Of a stretch of DNA of 64,000 nucleotides, positions 48,109-59,171 are shown in pieces. The translations under genes and the position numbers were made by a program. Positions within the stretch are counted from its first letter, which is position 1. Each line of letters begins with the position of its first letter. The notes beneath the pieces were generated by a model. The model ran no database searches. It saw only the letters and a program-made list of their open reading frames with translations, and was not told where the DNA came from. The stretch is taken from positions 148,032 to 212,031 of the forward strand of contig QKYT01000094.1 in assembly GCA_003550305.1 (NCBI GenBank), given 5' to 3'. Origin of the DNA: Glomus cerebriforme. Lineage: Eukaryota; Glomeromycota; Glomeromycetes; Glomerales; Glomeraceae.

Positions 48109-49095
48109 CAAAAAAAAATTATTACCCACCACAAAATCATGTGTTATGATCGTCATTGCTCATTCCTTTTTACAACCTAACTCCCGTTTCAGTTTTGAAA
48201 CATTATGTATGTTTAAAAATGCAAAGTTGAAATATTTCTTATTAAACTAAAATGTGCATTTATTACTTATTATAATTCTGGCTAGAATTATAATCATCTA
48301 ATGCATATTATAAGATTTTGTGCACATTTTATTACTTTTTTCATTATTTATAATATTTTGTTCTTCAATTGTAAAACAATTATCCCAATTATAGGAGCAT
48401 TCACGCTCTTTTAGGAAATAATAACCGATAGTGTAAAAAGAAATCCTTTCTGGGATTGTAATCTATAAATAAACCTGAAAATTTTAATGCATATAATAGT
48501 ATAATAATAATAAAAAAAATTCCGGATCGAAAACCGGTTTATTGATATATTTATTTGGGTGCTTTTATGGCAAGAAAAAAAAAGTGTATATTATTACATT
48601 TCAAATAATAAATTAAATTCACTCATGAGAAAATTTCCTTATACTGAAAAGGTAAAAGTGCCAATAATCACCCAAACCTTAAAAATTGAAATGAAATTAA
48701 ATGAAATTAAAATGAAATTAAATGATTTAAATGATTTCAATGATAATAATAATAAGATAATAAAAATTCGTCGATTTAAATTTGTCTAATTATAGCTAGT
48801 GTAAAGTATCACTTAAATGGAAATGCATTTTGCCGATTTAACGGATTTAGACGGTTATTATTATTGGAAGGTTAGAAGGAAACTAGGTGGTACAATATAT
48901 ATCATTGTCAGAGATGATTACATTCCACATTCACTAATGTGTTTCGGTAGAACAAATCATGTTGTAACTTGTAAAGTATAAATAGTAGTAAGATTTTTTT
49001 TTCTTTATAAAAAATTTTTTTTTTTTTTTCTTTTTAAAAAAAAAAATTTGTAATTTCCCTTCTTTTTTTTTACAAAAAATTTTTTTTTTGTTTAA
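48109..49095. other. intergenic interval
   Basis: About 1 kb. An open frame at 48559-48789 begins without ATG and contains repeated EMKLNEIKMKLND words made by an AATGAAATTAA tandem repeat; I do not call it. The T/A tracts at 48990-49090 are the leader of the next gene. Confidence 0.4.
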
Positions 49096-50256
49096 ATGTC
49101 ATCGCTTGGAATCAATAACGCAGTAGTTCCAACTATTATCACTCCCAATCCTACTTCCGATTTCAACACCACAACAGTTTCAATCCCAAAGATGCCAAAA
49201 AGTAATCCGTACGTATCCACTCTTCCTAGTTCATTGGTGAAATATACTTATATAAAAGAGGATGGAGTTATAACAATATATGATACACAATTTTCAAATA
49301 ATGGAAAACCAGAATTAATCCCGAAATATCAAATTAAAACTCCAACTTCTTCAGATCCAAATGTTTGCATACAAGATTATTATAATAATAGTCAATTATA
49401 TTGGAATGCTTTTCCAAGATTAAACGAAGTTACTACTACTATTAATAATGATAATACTACTACTACCACTATCACTCCTCTTCCAAATAATTCTGTTAAT
49501 AAACATCAATATTTAGGAGACAATTTAAATGTAAAAAATCATAGATTTAGTAACTTATCTACAACTTCATTTGAGTCAACAAGTAGTAATGGAAGCGCAT
49601 GTACATTTAATAGTTCATCATCATCTTTATCATTAAATGGAATAAATAATAACGGTATGGATGGAATAAATAAATTAATCAAACCTACTTCTACTTGGGA
49701 AATTTCAAATTTATCAACTCCGAATACTTTAGTTAAATATGAAAAATTATTAGGTGGTTACGTTGTATCTTGGAATGGTAGAATGTTTCTTTGGAGAATT
49801 AATGGTACCGTCAACAACGTTCCTGTTGATTTTAATAAAAAAAAGAGAAGTTCTTTTATAAGTTCATATTCTTCCAAGAAAAATACAAATGTTTTCTCTA
49901 ATGGTTCTTTAATACCTGGTAATGATGGTGAAAAACAGAGTGAATTATATTGTGTCGAAGGATTAAGTGGATTAGGTGCAAGAATTGCCGAATTTGAAAA
50001 AGAAACAAATATTCTTTATATTAATGTATCCAATAAAATATTAGATACAGATTCATATAATACTAGTAAAAGTAATAGTAAAGAGGAGGAATTATTAACT
50101 TCTTTTGAAACATTCATTTTGGTTACTGGCTTAATCGCTAAAAATTCTGCTAGAAAATTAATTAAAAAACAACAGGAAAATCCTAATGATAGATATACTG
50201 AACCTCATTTATTTAACTATTCTCCTTTCTTTATGTTTTGTGGTTTTTGTTCTTAA
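49096..50256 (+). CDS. Ser/Asn/Thr-rich orphan protein
   Basis: A single open exon of 386 residues from the first ATG. Low-complexity Asn/Ser/Thr tracts (120-200) separate two ordered parts: LVKYTYIKEDGVITIYDTQF near residue 50, and a beta-rich segment at 200-345 with YEKLLGGYVVSWNGRMFLWR and FETFILVTGLIAKNSARKLI. The alternation of beta strands and one hydrophobic helix near the end recalls tubby-like or phospholipid-scramblase-like folds, but I cannot support that from sequence alone. It has no signal peptide. It converges with the FMP32-like gene, 146 bases between stops. Confidence 0.65.
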   Translation: MSSLGINNAVVPTIITPNPTSDFNTTTVSIPKMPKSNPYVSTLPSSLVKYTYIKEDGVITIYDTQFSNNGKPELIPKYQIKTPTSSDPNVCIQDYYNNSQLYWNAFPRLNEVTTTINNDNTTTTTITPLPNNSVNKHQYLGDNLNVKNHRFSNLSTTSFESTSSNGSACTFNSSSSSLSLNGINNNGMDGINKLIKPTSTWEISNLSTPNTLVKYEKLLGGYVVSWNGRMFLWRINGTVNNVPVDFNKKKRSSFISSYSSKKNTNVFSNGSLIPGNDGEKQSELYCVEGLSGLGARIAEFEKETNILYINVSNKILDTDSYNTSKSNSKEEELLTSFETFILVTGLIAKNSARKLIKKQQENPNDRYTEPHLFNYSPFFMFCGFCS

Positions 50257-50402
50257 TAATTATAATGGGGGAAGAATTTTTTTTATTAACAAATATTTTA
50301 TTAATCTTGTATATCTTAATTTTTAAATAAAATACATCTAATACATCTAAATAAATGAAATATATTTAAAATTCTTAATATTCTTAATATTCTTACTAAA
50401 TT

Positions 50403-51405
50403 TTATCGGAACATGCGCATGTACGCTATAAAAAAAAAATTTTTTTTTTAAAAAAAAGTTAATAACTCGATTAGCCTGTAAAGTCAAGCAACTAAACTCA
50501 GTCAATTTAGTCAATTTATACATACCTAAAATTAAAGCACCGACACCAGTTAAAGTACCGATCATGTATTGTAAAATTTGAGATTTAATTGTTTCCATTT
50601 GAGTTCTCAGTTTTGCTATTTCACTTTCAATTCTGGTACCAGTTTTCGTTAATTCTAATTGTAATCTACTTGTTTCTTCTCTAATTCTACCTTTTTCTAA
50701 ATTTAAATCTAATTTAACCCCCCCTTGAGTTTTTTTAACTTCTTCATTTAATTTTTGTTTCAATTTATCAATTTCTGTTAATAATCTTTCATTTTCGATT
50801 TTTAACATATTAAAATCACTTCTCTCTATAACCTGTATCTCAGATTTCAATTTTGAAATATCTACTTTGGCCGTATATATTGACTATACCCGTATAGGAA
50901 AATGTTAGTACTAATTAAAGGCAAAATAAAAAAAAATTGGGTTGGTTACCTTCTCTCGGTCCGATATAGTAGCCAAATTACATGTTACATTCTGTATACT
51001 ATAGATCATTAAGATAGATTAAAAAAAAGTTTGATCAAATTAAAGAAGAAAAAAATATATATATACTTTCTTTTTACCTCTCATTTATCACACTCGATAA
51101 TGATTCCATTATGGCTTCACTTTGTTGTCTTGTTAATCCTTCATTTTCCAATTTTTCTACAAATGAACTTGTATCAAAATATTCTACTTTATTAATGGTT
51201 GTATTGTTATTATTAAACCGTCTTTGAATTATAGGTAAGTGAAGCATTCCATAATGCACTGAAAATTTTTTTTTTAGGAATGTTAGTTAAAATAAATAAT
51301 AAATTCATTAATAGTCACCCACTCACCCCTTGTTTCTCTGGTTTGATTAAAATTTATTCTTCTTGGAAAAATATTAGATATTGATCTAAATTTAGTATTA
51401 TGCAT
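50403..51405 (-). CDS. mitochondrial FMP32/CCDC90 (DUF1640) family protein
   Basis: Five exons read leftward: 51405-51327, 51258-51078, 50998-50950, 50883-50526 and 50425-50403. They give 229 residues. A basic N-terminus (FRSISNIFPRRINFNQ) suits mitochondrial import. Then comes the family's helical head (FVEKLENEGLTRQQSEAIME), a long coiled coil with ENERLLTEIDKLKQKLNEEV and IREETSRLQLELTKTGTRIE, and a C-terminal membrane helix (YMIGTLTGVGALILAYMR). The 23-base last exon, chosen because it completes the helix with AYMRMFR, is inferred; using the nearer acceptor would stop right after the helix. Relatives are yeast Fmp32 and animal MCUR1/CCDC90B, inner-membrane proteins linked to proline metabolism, cytochrome oxidase assembly and calcium uptake. 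Confidence 0.86.
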
Positions 51406-51474
51406 GATGAAAAAGAAGGATGAAAGTATGAAAGTTCAGATTACGTCTTTTTTATATCATATAAATTCTCGATC

Positions 51475-51482
51475 TCACGTGA
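51475..51482. promoter_or_regulatory. TCACGTGA palindrome in a divergent promoter
   Basis: A perfect octamer 70 bases upstream of the FMP32-like start (leftward) and 253 bases upstream of the F-box protein start (rightward). The 330-base spacer is the only promoter available to either gene, so one site could serve both. A half-related AATCACGTAA lies near 51541. Confidence 0.5.
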
Positions 51483-51735
51483 AATCTAAAAAAAACATTT
51501 CTGCGTCGATTACGCTGTACCTGTACATCTTTTACGGAATAAATCACGTAAAAAAAAAAATTTGAAAATTGGCGTTGTTGGTTGGTATTACAAAGTTATT
51601 ACTTAAATGGTTTAACGTGTCATGACGGTTACAAATATTATAAATATACAAATAAGAATTTCCCACAATAACAAAAAAAAAAAAATAATTTCTTTTNTAA
51701 AAAAAAAAAAAATATCGTTTGTTTTAAATATTAAT

Positions 51736-54700
51736 ATGTTTCAAGAAAATAATATTCTTAATATTGCTACTAGTGCTACCACGACTACTGCCGCTTCTGC
51801 CGCTTCTGCTTTAGCTCTTTTTTCTCTTTCTTCTCAAAGTTCATCTGTTCCTAGCTCTCCTAGTTCCTTTACTCAAGAATATGATACTTCAAATTATTTT
51901 TCTCGTCTTCCAAATGAAACTGTTTTTACTATATTTGCATTTGTTATAACTAATCCAAATACAATAACGACTACAACTTCAACGACAGTTTATTCGCCAC
52001 ATAAACAACTTTCCATACTTTCACAAGTTTGCCGATTATTTAATAAAATAGCTAATGATGTATTATTATGGCAAATAGCCTTTGAAACAGTATTTGATTC
52101 TGAAGCTATTATTAGAGCTAGAATAATCGATAATAATGTAATAGGAGAACGTTTTGATAGTGTTTTTGGTGGCGTAGAAGGTGAAGGTGAAGATGAAGAA
52201 ACAACTTCTCAAATGCAAACCTCTTCTAGTTTGGTAAGGATACAAACTGGTAGAAATGTTTGGAAAGAGTTGTATAAAGAACGTCAAATTGCGTTAAATA
52301 AAATAAAAAATTATATTAAACCTACTTTACCTTCACCTTTTGTTAATAAAAATAATAATGATGTTGATGGTGAAACTGATGACTTTAGTACTACCGTTCA
52401 TCTGGATGATTTCATGGAATTTCATTTTGATGAAGAGAACGAAAATGACAACGAAAATGATATTATTACTAACAACGGCGATAGTTCAACGTTAGATTCA
52501 ACTGATCAAGTTGATGATGATGTTGATTATCATCTATTTGACTTTGATATTGATTTAAATTTTGTAGGTAACGAAAAAGATGAAGCACGAACCGAAGATG
52601 TGGAAAGAAATGATCTGGATTTTACCTTTGAAGATAACGAAGAATTTCGGTTTCAAGAACTTGATAACATTCTGGAAGATAATACAAAAGATACCATAAA
52701 AGAAGATACCGTGAAGGAAAATACCGTAAAAGAAGATACCTTAAAGGAAGATACCATAAAAGAAGATACCNTAAAAGAAGATACCTTAAAGGAAGATACC
52801 ATAAAAGAAGATACCATGAAGGAAAATACTGTAAAAGAAGAACTTCTAATAGAAAATATAACAGAATTCAACCTTGAAGATAATTTAGATAGTTTAGAAT
52901 ATACGGGAATAGATAAGACTATTAATGTGGATGATGTCTCTCAAGACCTTGATTTTGTAAGTGATGGTTTAGTCAAATTCGACGATCCTGAATTGGACTC
53001 CATATTTGCATCTGATGCTATTGAGTTAGATAAGTTTATTGATACTCAAAACTCTGTTGTGGAAAATGTGGAAAATGATACACAACATGAAGTATTAGTT
53101 AAAGATACTAATAATTCTGCTAAAGAGGTCGATCATGTTGATCAGGCTCAAGATTTTTCTAATCCAGAAATTAATGATGATTTAGATATAACTTTTTTAC
53201 AGGATTATGGTGAATCATCTAAATTACTGGATTATGATGAAGAGTCTTTTAAATTGCCTGATTATGAAGAATCTTCATCTAAATTACAGAATTTCGATGA
53301 AGGAAAACCTCGATTACAGGATTATGAAGAATCTTCAACTAAATTTCAAGATGAATCCAAATTACAGGAAGATTCCTCGTCTAAATTGTCCGATAACGGT
53401 GATTCTGCTTTAAAAGAAGTTATAAATGATGATCTACCTGACTATGATGAAAATGAGGAAGTATCTTCATTGCAAGATTATAACAATAGTCAAATTATAG
53501 CTAATTTACAAGATTATAATGAAAATGAAGAATTATCTCAATTACAGGATTTCGACGAGAATGAAAAATCAATTAACATACAAGATTTCAATAACAACCA
53601 GGTAGAAAGTTCCTCAAAAGAAATCACTAACGAGCATGAAAATGACTTACCCGCCTATGATGAGAATGATGAGAATAATGAAATTACTAATTTACCTAAT
53701 AATGGTGATTATGATGAGGTAAAAATTGATCTACAGAACGAAAATATCATTGTTGAAAATGATAATTATGACTTATCAGATTATATAGATGAGGAAGAGT
53801 ATCTTTTTAATGAAAATATCATAAATGAGAGTGAACCCAATAATGAACAAGAAAATGTTAAAGAAAATAATCTTCCAAATGGAAATGACATTGAAAATGA
53901 TGACTCACTGGATTATAACACAAATGATACTGAAAGTAGTCAGTCAAATTATGATGAAAATGAGTATGGAATGATTGATAATGATACAATTGACGTATTT
54001 AATGATTTTGTAGCGCAAGATCATGAAATATTTGATTTGTTCGTACATGATAGTATTCTAAGGCGAAGAGCACGAAGGAAAATTAATAATGACCCTGAAC
54101 TATTAAAGATTTTAAATATTATCTGGAAAATTTGCCAAGAGAATGATGGAATGAATAGTGAAGTACTGCTAGGAGCAAATGTCAAGGAATTGGCAGTAAA
54201 CTTGATCCAATCAATGGAAAAATTGGAGTCTCAAATAGAATGTCTATCTTTTGCTTTACAGATTCTTTCAATATTAGTTTCTTGGCATCCAGAACTTACG
54301 ATCGATCTGCATAAAAATAACACATTTTGGACGACTATTCATTATGTAATGGTTCATATTGATATATTTTTTCCAGAACTAGGGAATGACATTAGTGATA
54401 AACAATTGGTTCTTCCGGCATCAGCAGGGTCAGCAATTCATATCTTTTTTCACACAAGCTTCTTTAATTTATCAAATCCAAGTGAATTTTTTGACAATTA
54501 CGTACCCCCACCTCAACTCATACCGGATTCCAATATTTTCAATAATGTTTACAATAAATCAGCGTTGAAACCTGATGAGGCAATAATTCAACCATATGGT
54601 GATGATATTAATGGGAAATGGTGTGGATATTATGCACATTATGAATATTATCGACAATTACCTATAAGAGAATCAGCGATGGATATCACATTAGAATTCT

Positions 54701-54993
54701 CTCCATCTAAACCGGGTAAAGTATATTATTTAAATCATATTGATTATGATCCTGATCCCGAACGTGTTACTGATAAGGTAGTACAAGAACTATCGGGTAG
54801 TGGAACCGATAATGTTGGTGAGTTTGTAATTAGATATGGAATTATTACAGAGAAAGGGAATGTAAATTTTGTAAAAACCTATAAGGGTAAACATAGTTGG
54901 ATTTATGATGGTATTTTGTTACCTGTTGGAATTTGTGGGAGGTGGGGAACTTCGTCTGATTGGCATGGTAATTTCTGGATTTGGAAAAAATAA
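51736..54993 (+). CDS. large acidic F-box protein
   Basis: One exon of 1,085 residues from ATG 51736; the upstream in-frame sequence contains an N at 51697 and homopolymers and is not counted. Residues 56-116 fit an F-box (SRLPNETVFTIFAFV, then LSILSQVCRLFNKIANDVLL) with a Thr-rich insert, so it should dock to Skp1 in an SCF ubiquitin ligase. Residues 200-770 are extremely acidic and low-complexity: a KEDT[VILM] pentapeptide array (about 316-368), then many LQDYDE/LxDYxE units. Residues 775-930 are helical. The C-terminal domain (945-1085) has GKWCGYYAHYEYY and PVGICGRWGTSSDWHGNFW, a beta-rich domain seen at the end of fungal F-box proteins. The N at 52771 falls in the repeat and leaves one residue unknown. 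Confidence 0.85.
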   Translation: MFQENNILNIATSATTTTAASAASALALFSLSSQSSSVPSSPSSFTQEYDTSNYFSRLPNETVFTIFAFVITNPNTITTTTSTTVYSPHKQLSILSQVCRLFNKIANDVLLWQIAFETVFDSEAIIRARIIDNNVIGERFDSVFGGVEGEGEDEETTSQMQTSSSLVRIQTGRNVWKELYKERQIALNKIKNYIKPTLPSPFVNKNNNDVDGETDDFSTTVHLDDFMEFHFDEENENDNENDIITNNGDSSTLDSTDQVDDDVDYHLFDFDIDLNFVGNEKDEARTEDVERNDLDFTFEDNEEFRFQELDNILEDNTKDTIKEDTVKENTVKEDTLKEDTIKEDTXKEDTLKEDTIKEDTMKENTVKEELLIENITEFNLEDNLDSLEYTGIDKTINVDDVSQDLDFVSDGLVKFDDPELDSIFASDAIELDKFIDTQNSVVENVENDTQHEVLVKDTNNSAKEVDHVDQAQDFSNPEINDDLDITFLQDYGESSKLLDYDEESFKLPDYEESSSKLQNFDEGKPRLQDYEESSTKFQDESKLQEDSSSKLSDNGDSALKEVINDDLPDYDENEEVSSLQDYNNSQIIANLQDYNENEELSQLQDFDENEKSINIQDFNNNQVESSSKEITNEHENDLPAYDENDENNEITNLPNNGDYDEVKIDLQNENIIVENDNYDLSDYIDEEEYLFNENIINESEPNNEQENVKENNLPNGNDIENDDSLDYNTNDTESSQSNYDENEYGMIDNDTIDVFNDFVAQDHEIFDLFVHDSILRRRARRKINNDPELLKILNIIWKICQENDGMNSEVLLGANVKELAVNLIQSMEKLESQIECLSFALQILSILVSWHPELTIDLHKNNTFWTTIHYVMVHIDIFFPELGNDISDKQLVLPASAGSAIHIFFHTSFFNLSNPSEFFDNYVPPPQLIPDSNIFNNVYNKSALKPDEAIIQPYGDDINGKWCGYYAHYEYYRQLPIRESAMDITLEFSPSKPGKVYYLNHIDYDPDPERVTDKVVQELSGSGTDNVGEFVIRYGIITEKGNVNFVKTYKGKHSWIYDGILLPVGICGRWGTSSDWHGNFWIWKK
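52681..52840 (+). repeat. 15-bp tandem repeat coding KEDT[VILM]
   Basis: About ten imperfect units of the type AAAGAAGATACCNTA lie within the F-box gene. All preserve the frame. Length variation in such arrays is common and the N at 52771 suggests the assembler struggled here. Confidence 0.85.
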
Positions 54994-55501
54994 ATAAAGT
55001 CTATATATTTACGCAATAAATCAAAATAGATTTCTTTATATTTTTAATATTTTTAGAATCGTGATTAAACCATAATTACTAATATGAAATTATTATAATA
55101 TTATTAATACCATTGTACATGCATGCATATATTAATTTTTTATTAAACCAATTGATTCAAAAAAAAAATTTTTTTTTTTTTTTTCACTCATTACCCGAGT
55201 TAGATCAGCATGCATACGCTTGATCATTCTGCTCTCAACAAGTTTAGAATCCTGTTTTTGACATGACTCTAGATGATATCTATAAATTGATACTTCAATT
55301 CATGATAACAAATGACACTAATGCAATGCGGAAACCCTTCTACGAGAATTTATAAGTCTATATTAAAAAAGATATTAAGGGAATATTAAATTAACATGTG
55401 ATGCGATAATTTGACGATAATATCTATTGGTATATATTGTAACTTCTTCGAATTTTTCTTTTATAATAAATATATTGTGATATATTTTTTTTAGGAACAT
55501 T
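54994..55501. other. intergenic interval
   Basis: This holds the 3' region of the F-box gene and upstream sequence of the Sfi1-like gene. A TTTTTTTTAG just before 55496 could be an acceptor, so a non-coding first exon is possible. No gene is seen. Confidence 0.45.
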
Positions 55502-58246
55502 ATGACCCAAACTGAAAAACGCGGTCCTAATAAAGAGCAGAAGATTTTACGTAACCAAAGTTCTTCAACACAAAATAATTTGTGTCACAAACAGCCGCGT
55601 TCTTCAAAACAAACATGGGATACTTATACAGCTCGAGGTACTTACTTACCATACGGATCACCAATTTTAATTGTCTTATTGCTTATTTTGTATTTTGAAC
55701 GTATTAATTAAAAAATTTATGTAGACCTTGAAGTACTTTCGGATATAATAACTTTGGCTACGTATACTTCACGTAGCTCAACAGATATAACACCATTTTC
55801 GTACATGTCGTTGTTTAGAGCGTATGATGTTGTATTATCTACAAGAAAAATTAATGCTAAGATCGATACAGTTTATTATCACTTCTTATTAAAATTATCT
55901 TTGATACCTGGTAATAACTGGTGTGAAAAATTTGAAAATGCTATCAAGGTATGATTATAATTGTGAACAATTTACCATTGATTGATTAATTTATAATTAT
56001 TAATTTACTCGAATTTTCTTGATTTATAGGATCTTGGATTAAAAACAGATATTGAACAGTGTAGTTGGATAATCAATAAATCTGATAGTTCTGTATCAGA
56101 ATATACTATAGAAAGTAATATTTCTTTTTCTTCATTAGATCATAGTAGTATAGAAAATACTAGTTTTGATAATGATATAACTTTTAAAGAAAATGAGAAC
56201 GAATTACCAGATGCTTTAAAGCAAAATTATGATAATGCCGAAGGGGTATGTTTTATGTACATTCACCATTTGGAAGTTATTAATTACTAATTTAATATCT
56301 ATAATTTAGAGTGAGTCAGCAACAAAGGTTGTTTCGCAAAGTAGAATACTAAATATTATTGATGGTGGGAAAAGATCCCCTATTAAAAGAGATTTTTTTA
56401 ATACTGAAGAAAGTGTTGAATCTCAAGATATATTTAAGGTATATTAAAGATATACTTATATTAAAGATAGAAATATTTAACATTTTGTTGTACTAAAATT
56501 TCTTGGTGAAAATGAATTGGTTTTTATTCTTAAACCATATTTAGAGTGATAATTCGATACTGAAAAAGATTGCATTTAATGAAAATATTGATGATAATAT
56601 TATTAACAACAAAATAACAATATCTATCCCAGATGAAAGTGAAGATGATGGCAATCCTCAAGAAATGGAAAGATTAAAGGAAAAATTACGAATATGTTTT
56701 AAAGAATGGAGAAGGTATATTTAAACGATGAATAAGTTGCTTTTCGAGATTGTCAAATGAAAAAAAAAAAAAAATTTTTCCCTCTTATTATTTAGATTTA
56801 CAATAAAAATTCGAGCATTTCGCGCAAAAGGAATTAGACAATGGAAATTAGCTATAAGTTTTCATCAAAAAAATTTATTAAAAAATCATTTTAATAAATT
56901 GAAAATAAATTATCAAAGACAATTAATAAATATAAAATTGTTGGATAATAAATGTAAAGAATTTATTATGAGAAAATATTTGATCAAGTGGTATCATCGT
57001 AAGCAATACGGTATAGTAAAACGTTTTATTTTATTTTAATTTTTTTGGCCATTTTATTTCCGAAACGTTCGACTAATTTTTAATTTTTTCCATAGTTACT
57101 TATATCGGAGAACAAGCTATATTTATTGAACAAAGGAACTTGCAAAAGCGCCACTTTGAAAAATGGTTTTGTCGGTTAGTTAATTTTGGTTTTCGCACCT
57201 TTTTTTTTTTAAAAAAAAAAACAATTCTTTAATCAATTCTTTATTTACCTAAGGATACAAAATGTTGATAATCAAATTCAATTAGCTAAAAAATACAATA
57301 ATCAATGCTGTGAAATATTACTTGATAAATTCTTCACAAAATGGTTATCAAAATATAAAACAAAAACAAAAAATAAAGGAATTTTAGTTGAAAATTTTAA
57401 AATATGGAGATTAAAATTTGTTTATAATTTATTAAATGGGGCAAATCAAGAAGTATTATTATATAAATATTTTAATATGTGGAGAATATCCTTTTATTAT
57501 TTTAATTTGTTTTGTTTAAAAGAATTCATAAGAATTTATTATCTTTAACTTCCTTTTTTTCTTGATTAATACGATAATTATTTTGATAAATTGGATAAAT
57601 TAATATCGAATTCGCAAAAATGTAATTATATTGACGAAGGTACCGAAGAAACTTTAGTACAAAGAGTTTTTGACAAATGGAGGGATCGCTATAATAATAA
57701 TGTTTCATTAGCGGAAATGGCTGAAGTAATTAACGTTATTTTTTTAAATATTTATACTTTCAATTTTGTTAATTTTTAAAAAAAAATTTTATTGTTAGGA
57801 TGATTATAATATAAAATTAATGAGAAATGCGTTTATCCATTGGAAAAGAGTAAATAGGAAAAGACAAAAAGTGATTAAAGAAATTGATCTGCAACTTAAA
57901 AACCGATATTTTATTGAGTGGTATAGCAAGTAAGTTTGAAAAAAAAAAAATTTTCGCATTATTAGATAATTTTTTTTTAAAGATTAATTGAATTTTTTTA
58001 TTAAGGTGTTTACAAAAGTGGAAGCAAAAATATAGACAGAGAGAATTAGCAATTAAAGTCTTGCGAGGTATTTAATTCTTTACGTAACTTTGTTTTTGAT
58101 TGGATTTACAGTATACTTTTAAATAAACATAATTCGTGATTTATATAGAATGGCGTAGTCGTACGGCAAAAACACGTAGGAAAAGAAATGAACAAACAAA
58201 TCGAGACTTGGTAAAGCCAAAACAAAAGTCGTGTAGTAAAAAATAA
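55502..58246 (+). CDS. Sfi1-like centrin-binding repeat protein
   Basis: Proposed exons are 55502-55637, 55725-55948, 56030-56245, 56310-56438, 56545-56714, 56796-56998, 57096-57174, 57254 to about 57500, about 57585-57725, 57799-57929, 58006-58067 and 58149-58246. From exon 5 on, short basic helices each carry a tryptophan at regular spacing: CFKEWRR, GIRQWKLA, LIKWYH, FEKWFC, FTKWLSKY, FKIWRLK, FNMWRIS, FDKWRD, FIHWKRV, FIEWYS, LQKWKQKY and EWRSRT. This is the centrin-binding repeat of Sfi1, which forms the half-bridge of the spindle pole body or basal body. The N-terminal part has helices and acidic linkers. The join between exons 8 and 9 is unresolved: no acceptor AG precedes the DKLDKLISNS segment and frame 8 meets a stop at 57547. 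An assembly error or a broken gene is possible. Confidence 0.75.
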
Positions 58247-58392
58247 TACTTAATTTAAATTGTAAAAGAAAAAAAAAAAATTTAATAAAGTTTTGGTTTC
58301 AAACAAATTGAAATATGAAACCGATCCAAACGCAGATGCAGAATTGTAAATAAACTTTTTTCTTAGGGATCTATTATATTATTATGTTAGGA

Positions 58393-58602
58393 ATGGTATC
58401 CCTCGAGCTACCTCCCACAGAAAGAGCAATATTTGGAAGCTGTTCGTGAAAAACAAAAAAAAATTAAACATCGGATGCATTGAATGAATTGGATGATGAT
58501 GATCGAATATTGGCGAATAGTGATAAGAATTATATTTGTTAAATATTTTTTAATGCAATCTATTAATGCTATATTGCTATGTGATTTATTTACTATTTGT
58601 GG
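58393..58602 (+). pseudogene. frameshifted C-terminal relic
   Basis: The plus strand reads EWYPSSYLPQKEQYLEAVRE then KQKKIKHRM in one frame, and continues ALNELDDDDRILANSDKNYI then C and a stop after a one-base shift near 58480. The two pieces together look like one charged C-terminal tail. No family is recognised. It lies 150 bases after the Sfi1-like gene on the same strand but does not join it in frame. Confidence 0.35.
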
Positions 58603-59171
58603 ATAGAAGAGAATAATTGAAAGCTGAAGCATCTCAGGAAAATTAATTCAAATATCAAAACCTGAATTTAAGTATCAGAAGCAAGAAGTCTGATACCAAA
58701 TATCTGGATTATCAATTTAGGAATGGAGGAATATACGTAATTTGGCCCGCTTGGCCGGCATTAAGAAATTAACGAAATTAATAAATAAATAAATCATTTA
58801 CTATGCATAAGCTTAGCTCTAAAAAAAAAAAAATTCTGGCTTGAGCCAAGCTTAAAGGTTTTTATAAAAAAAAAAAATAAATAAAAGAAAGATTATTCCA
58901 AATATTCAGAAAGATTTAACAAAGAAATATTAGTACTAATATCTACAACATTTTTAATAAAAAAAATAACTCTTATATTTTCTAATTACTTTTTTAGGAT
59001 TGTTTAAAATATCCAATACCAATATCCAAAAAAAATTCAAAATTTACAAAAAAAAATAAAAAAAATATTAGTAATCTTTACTAATATTTCTAATAATAAT
59101 AATAAAAATTTAATAATAATATTAAAAATTATTTTAATATATATAAATTAAATTATAAAATCTTAATCTTA
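58603..59171. other. AT-rich spacer
   Basis: No gene. A short GC-rich word, TTGGCCCGCTTGGCCGGC (58741-58758), stands out in otherwise A/T sequence. Otherwise nothing is evident. Confidence 0.4.

Noticed and set aside
52066..52871. minus-strand open frames within the F-box gene
   Set aside because: They are shadows of the strongly biased acidic repeats on the plus strand.
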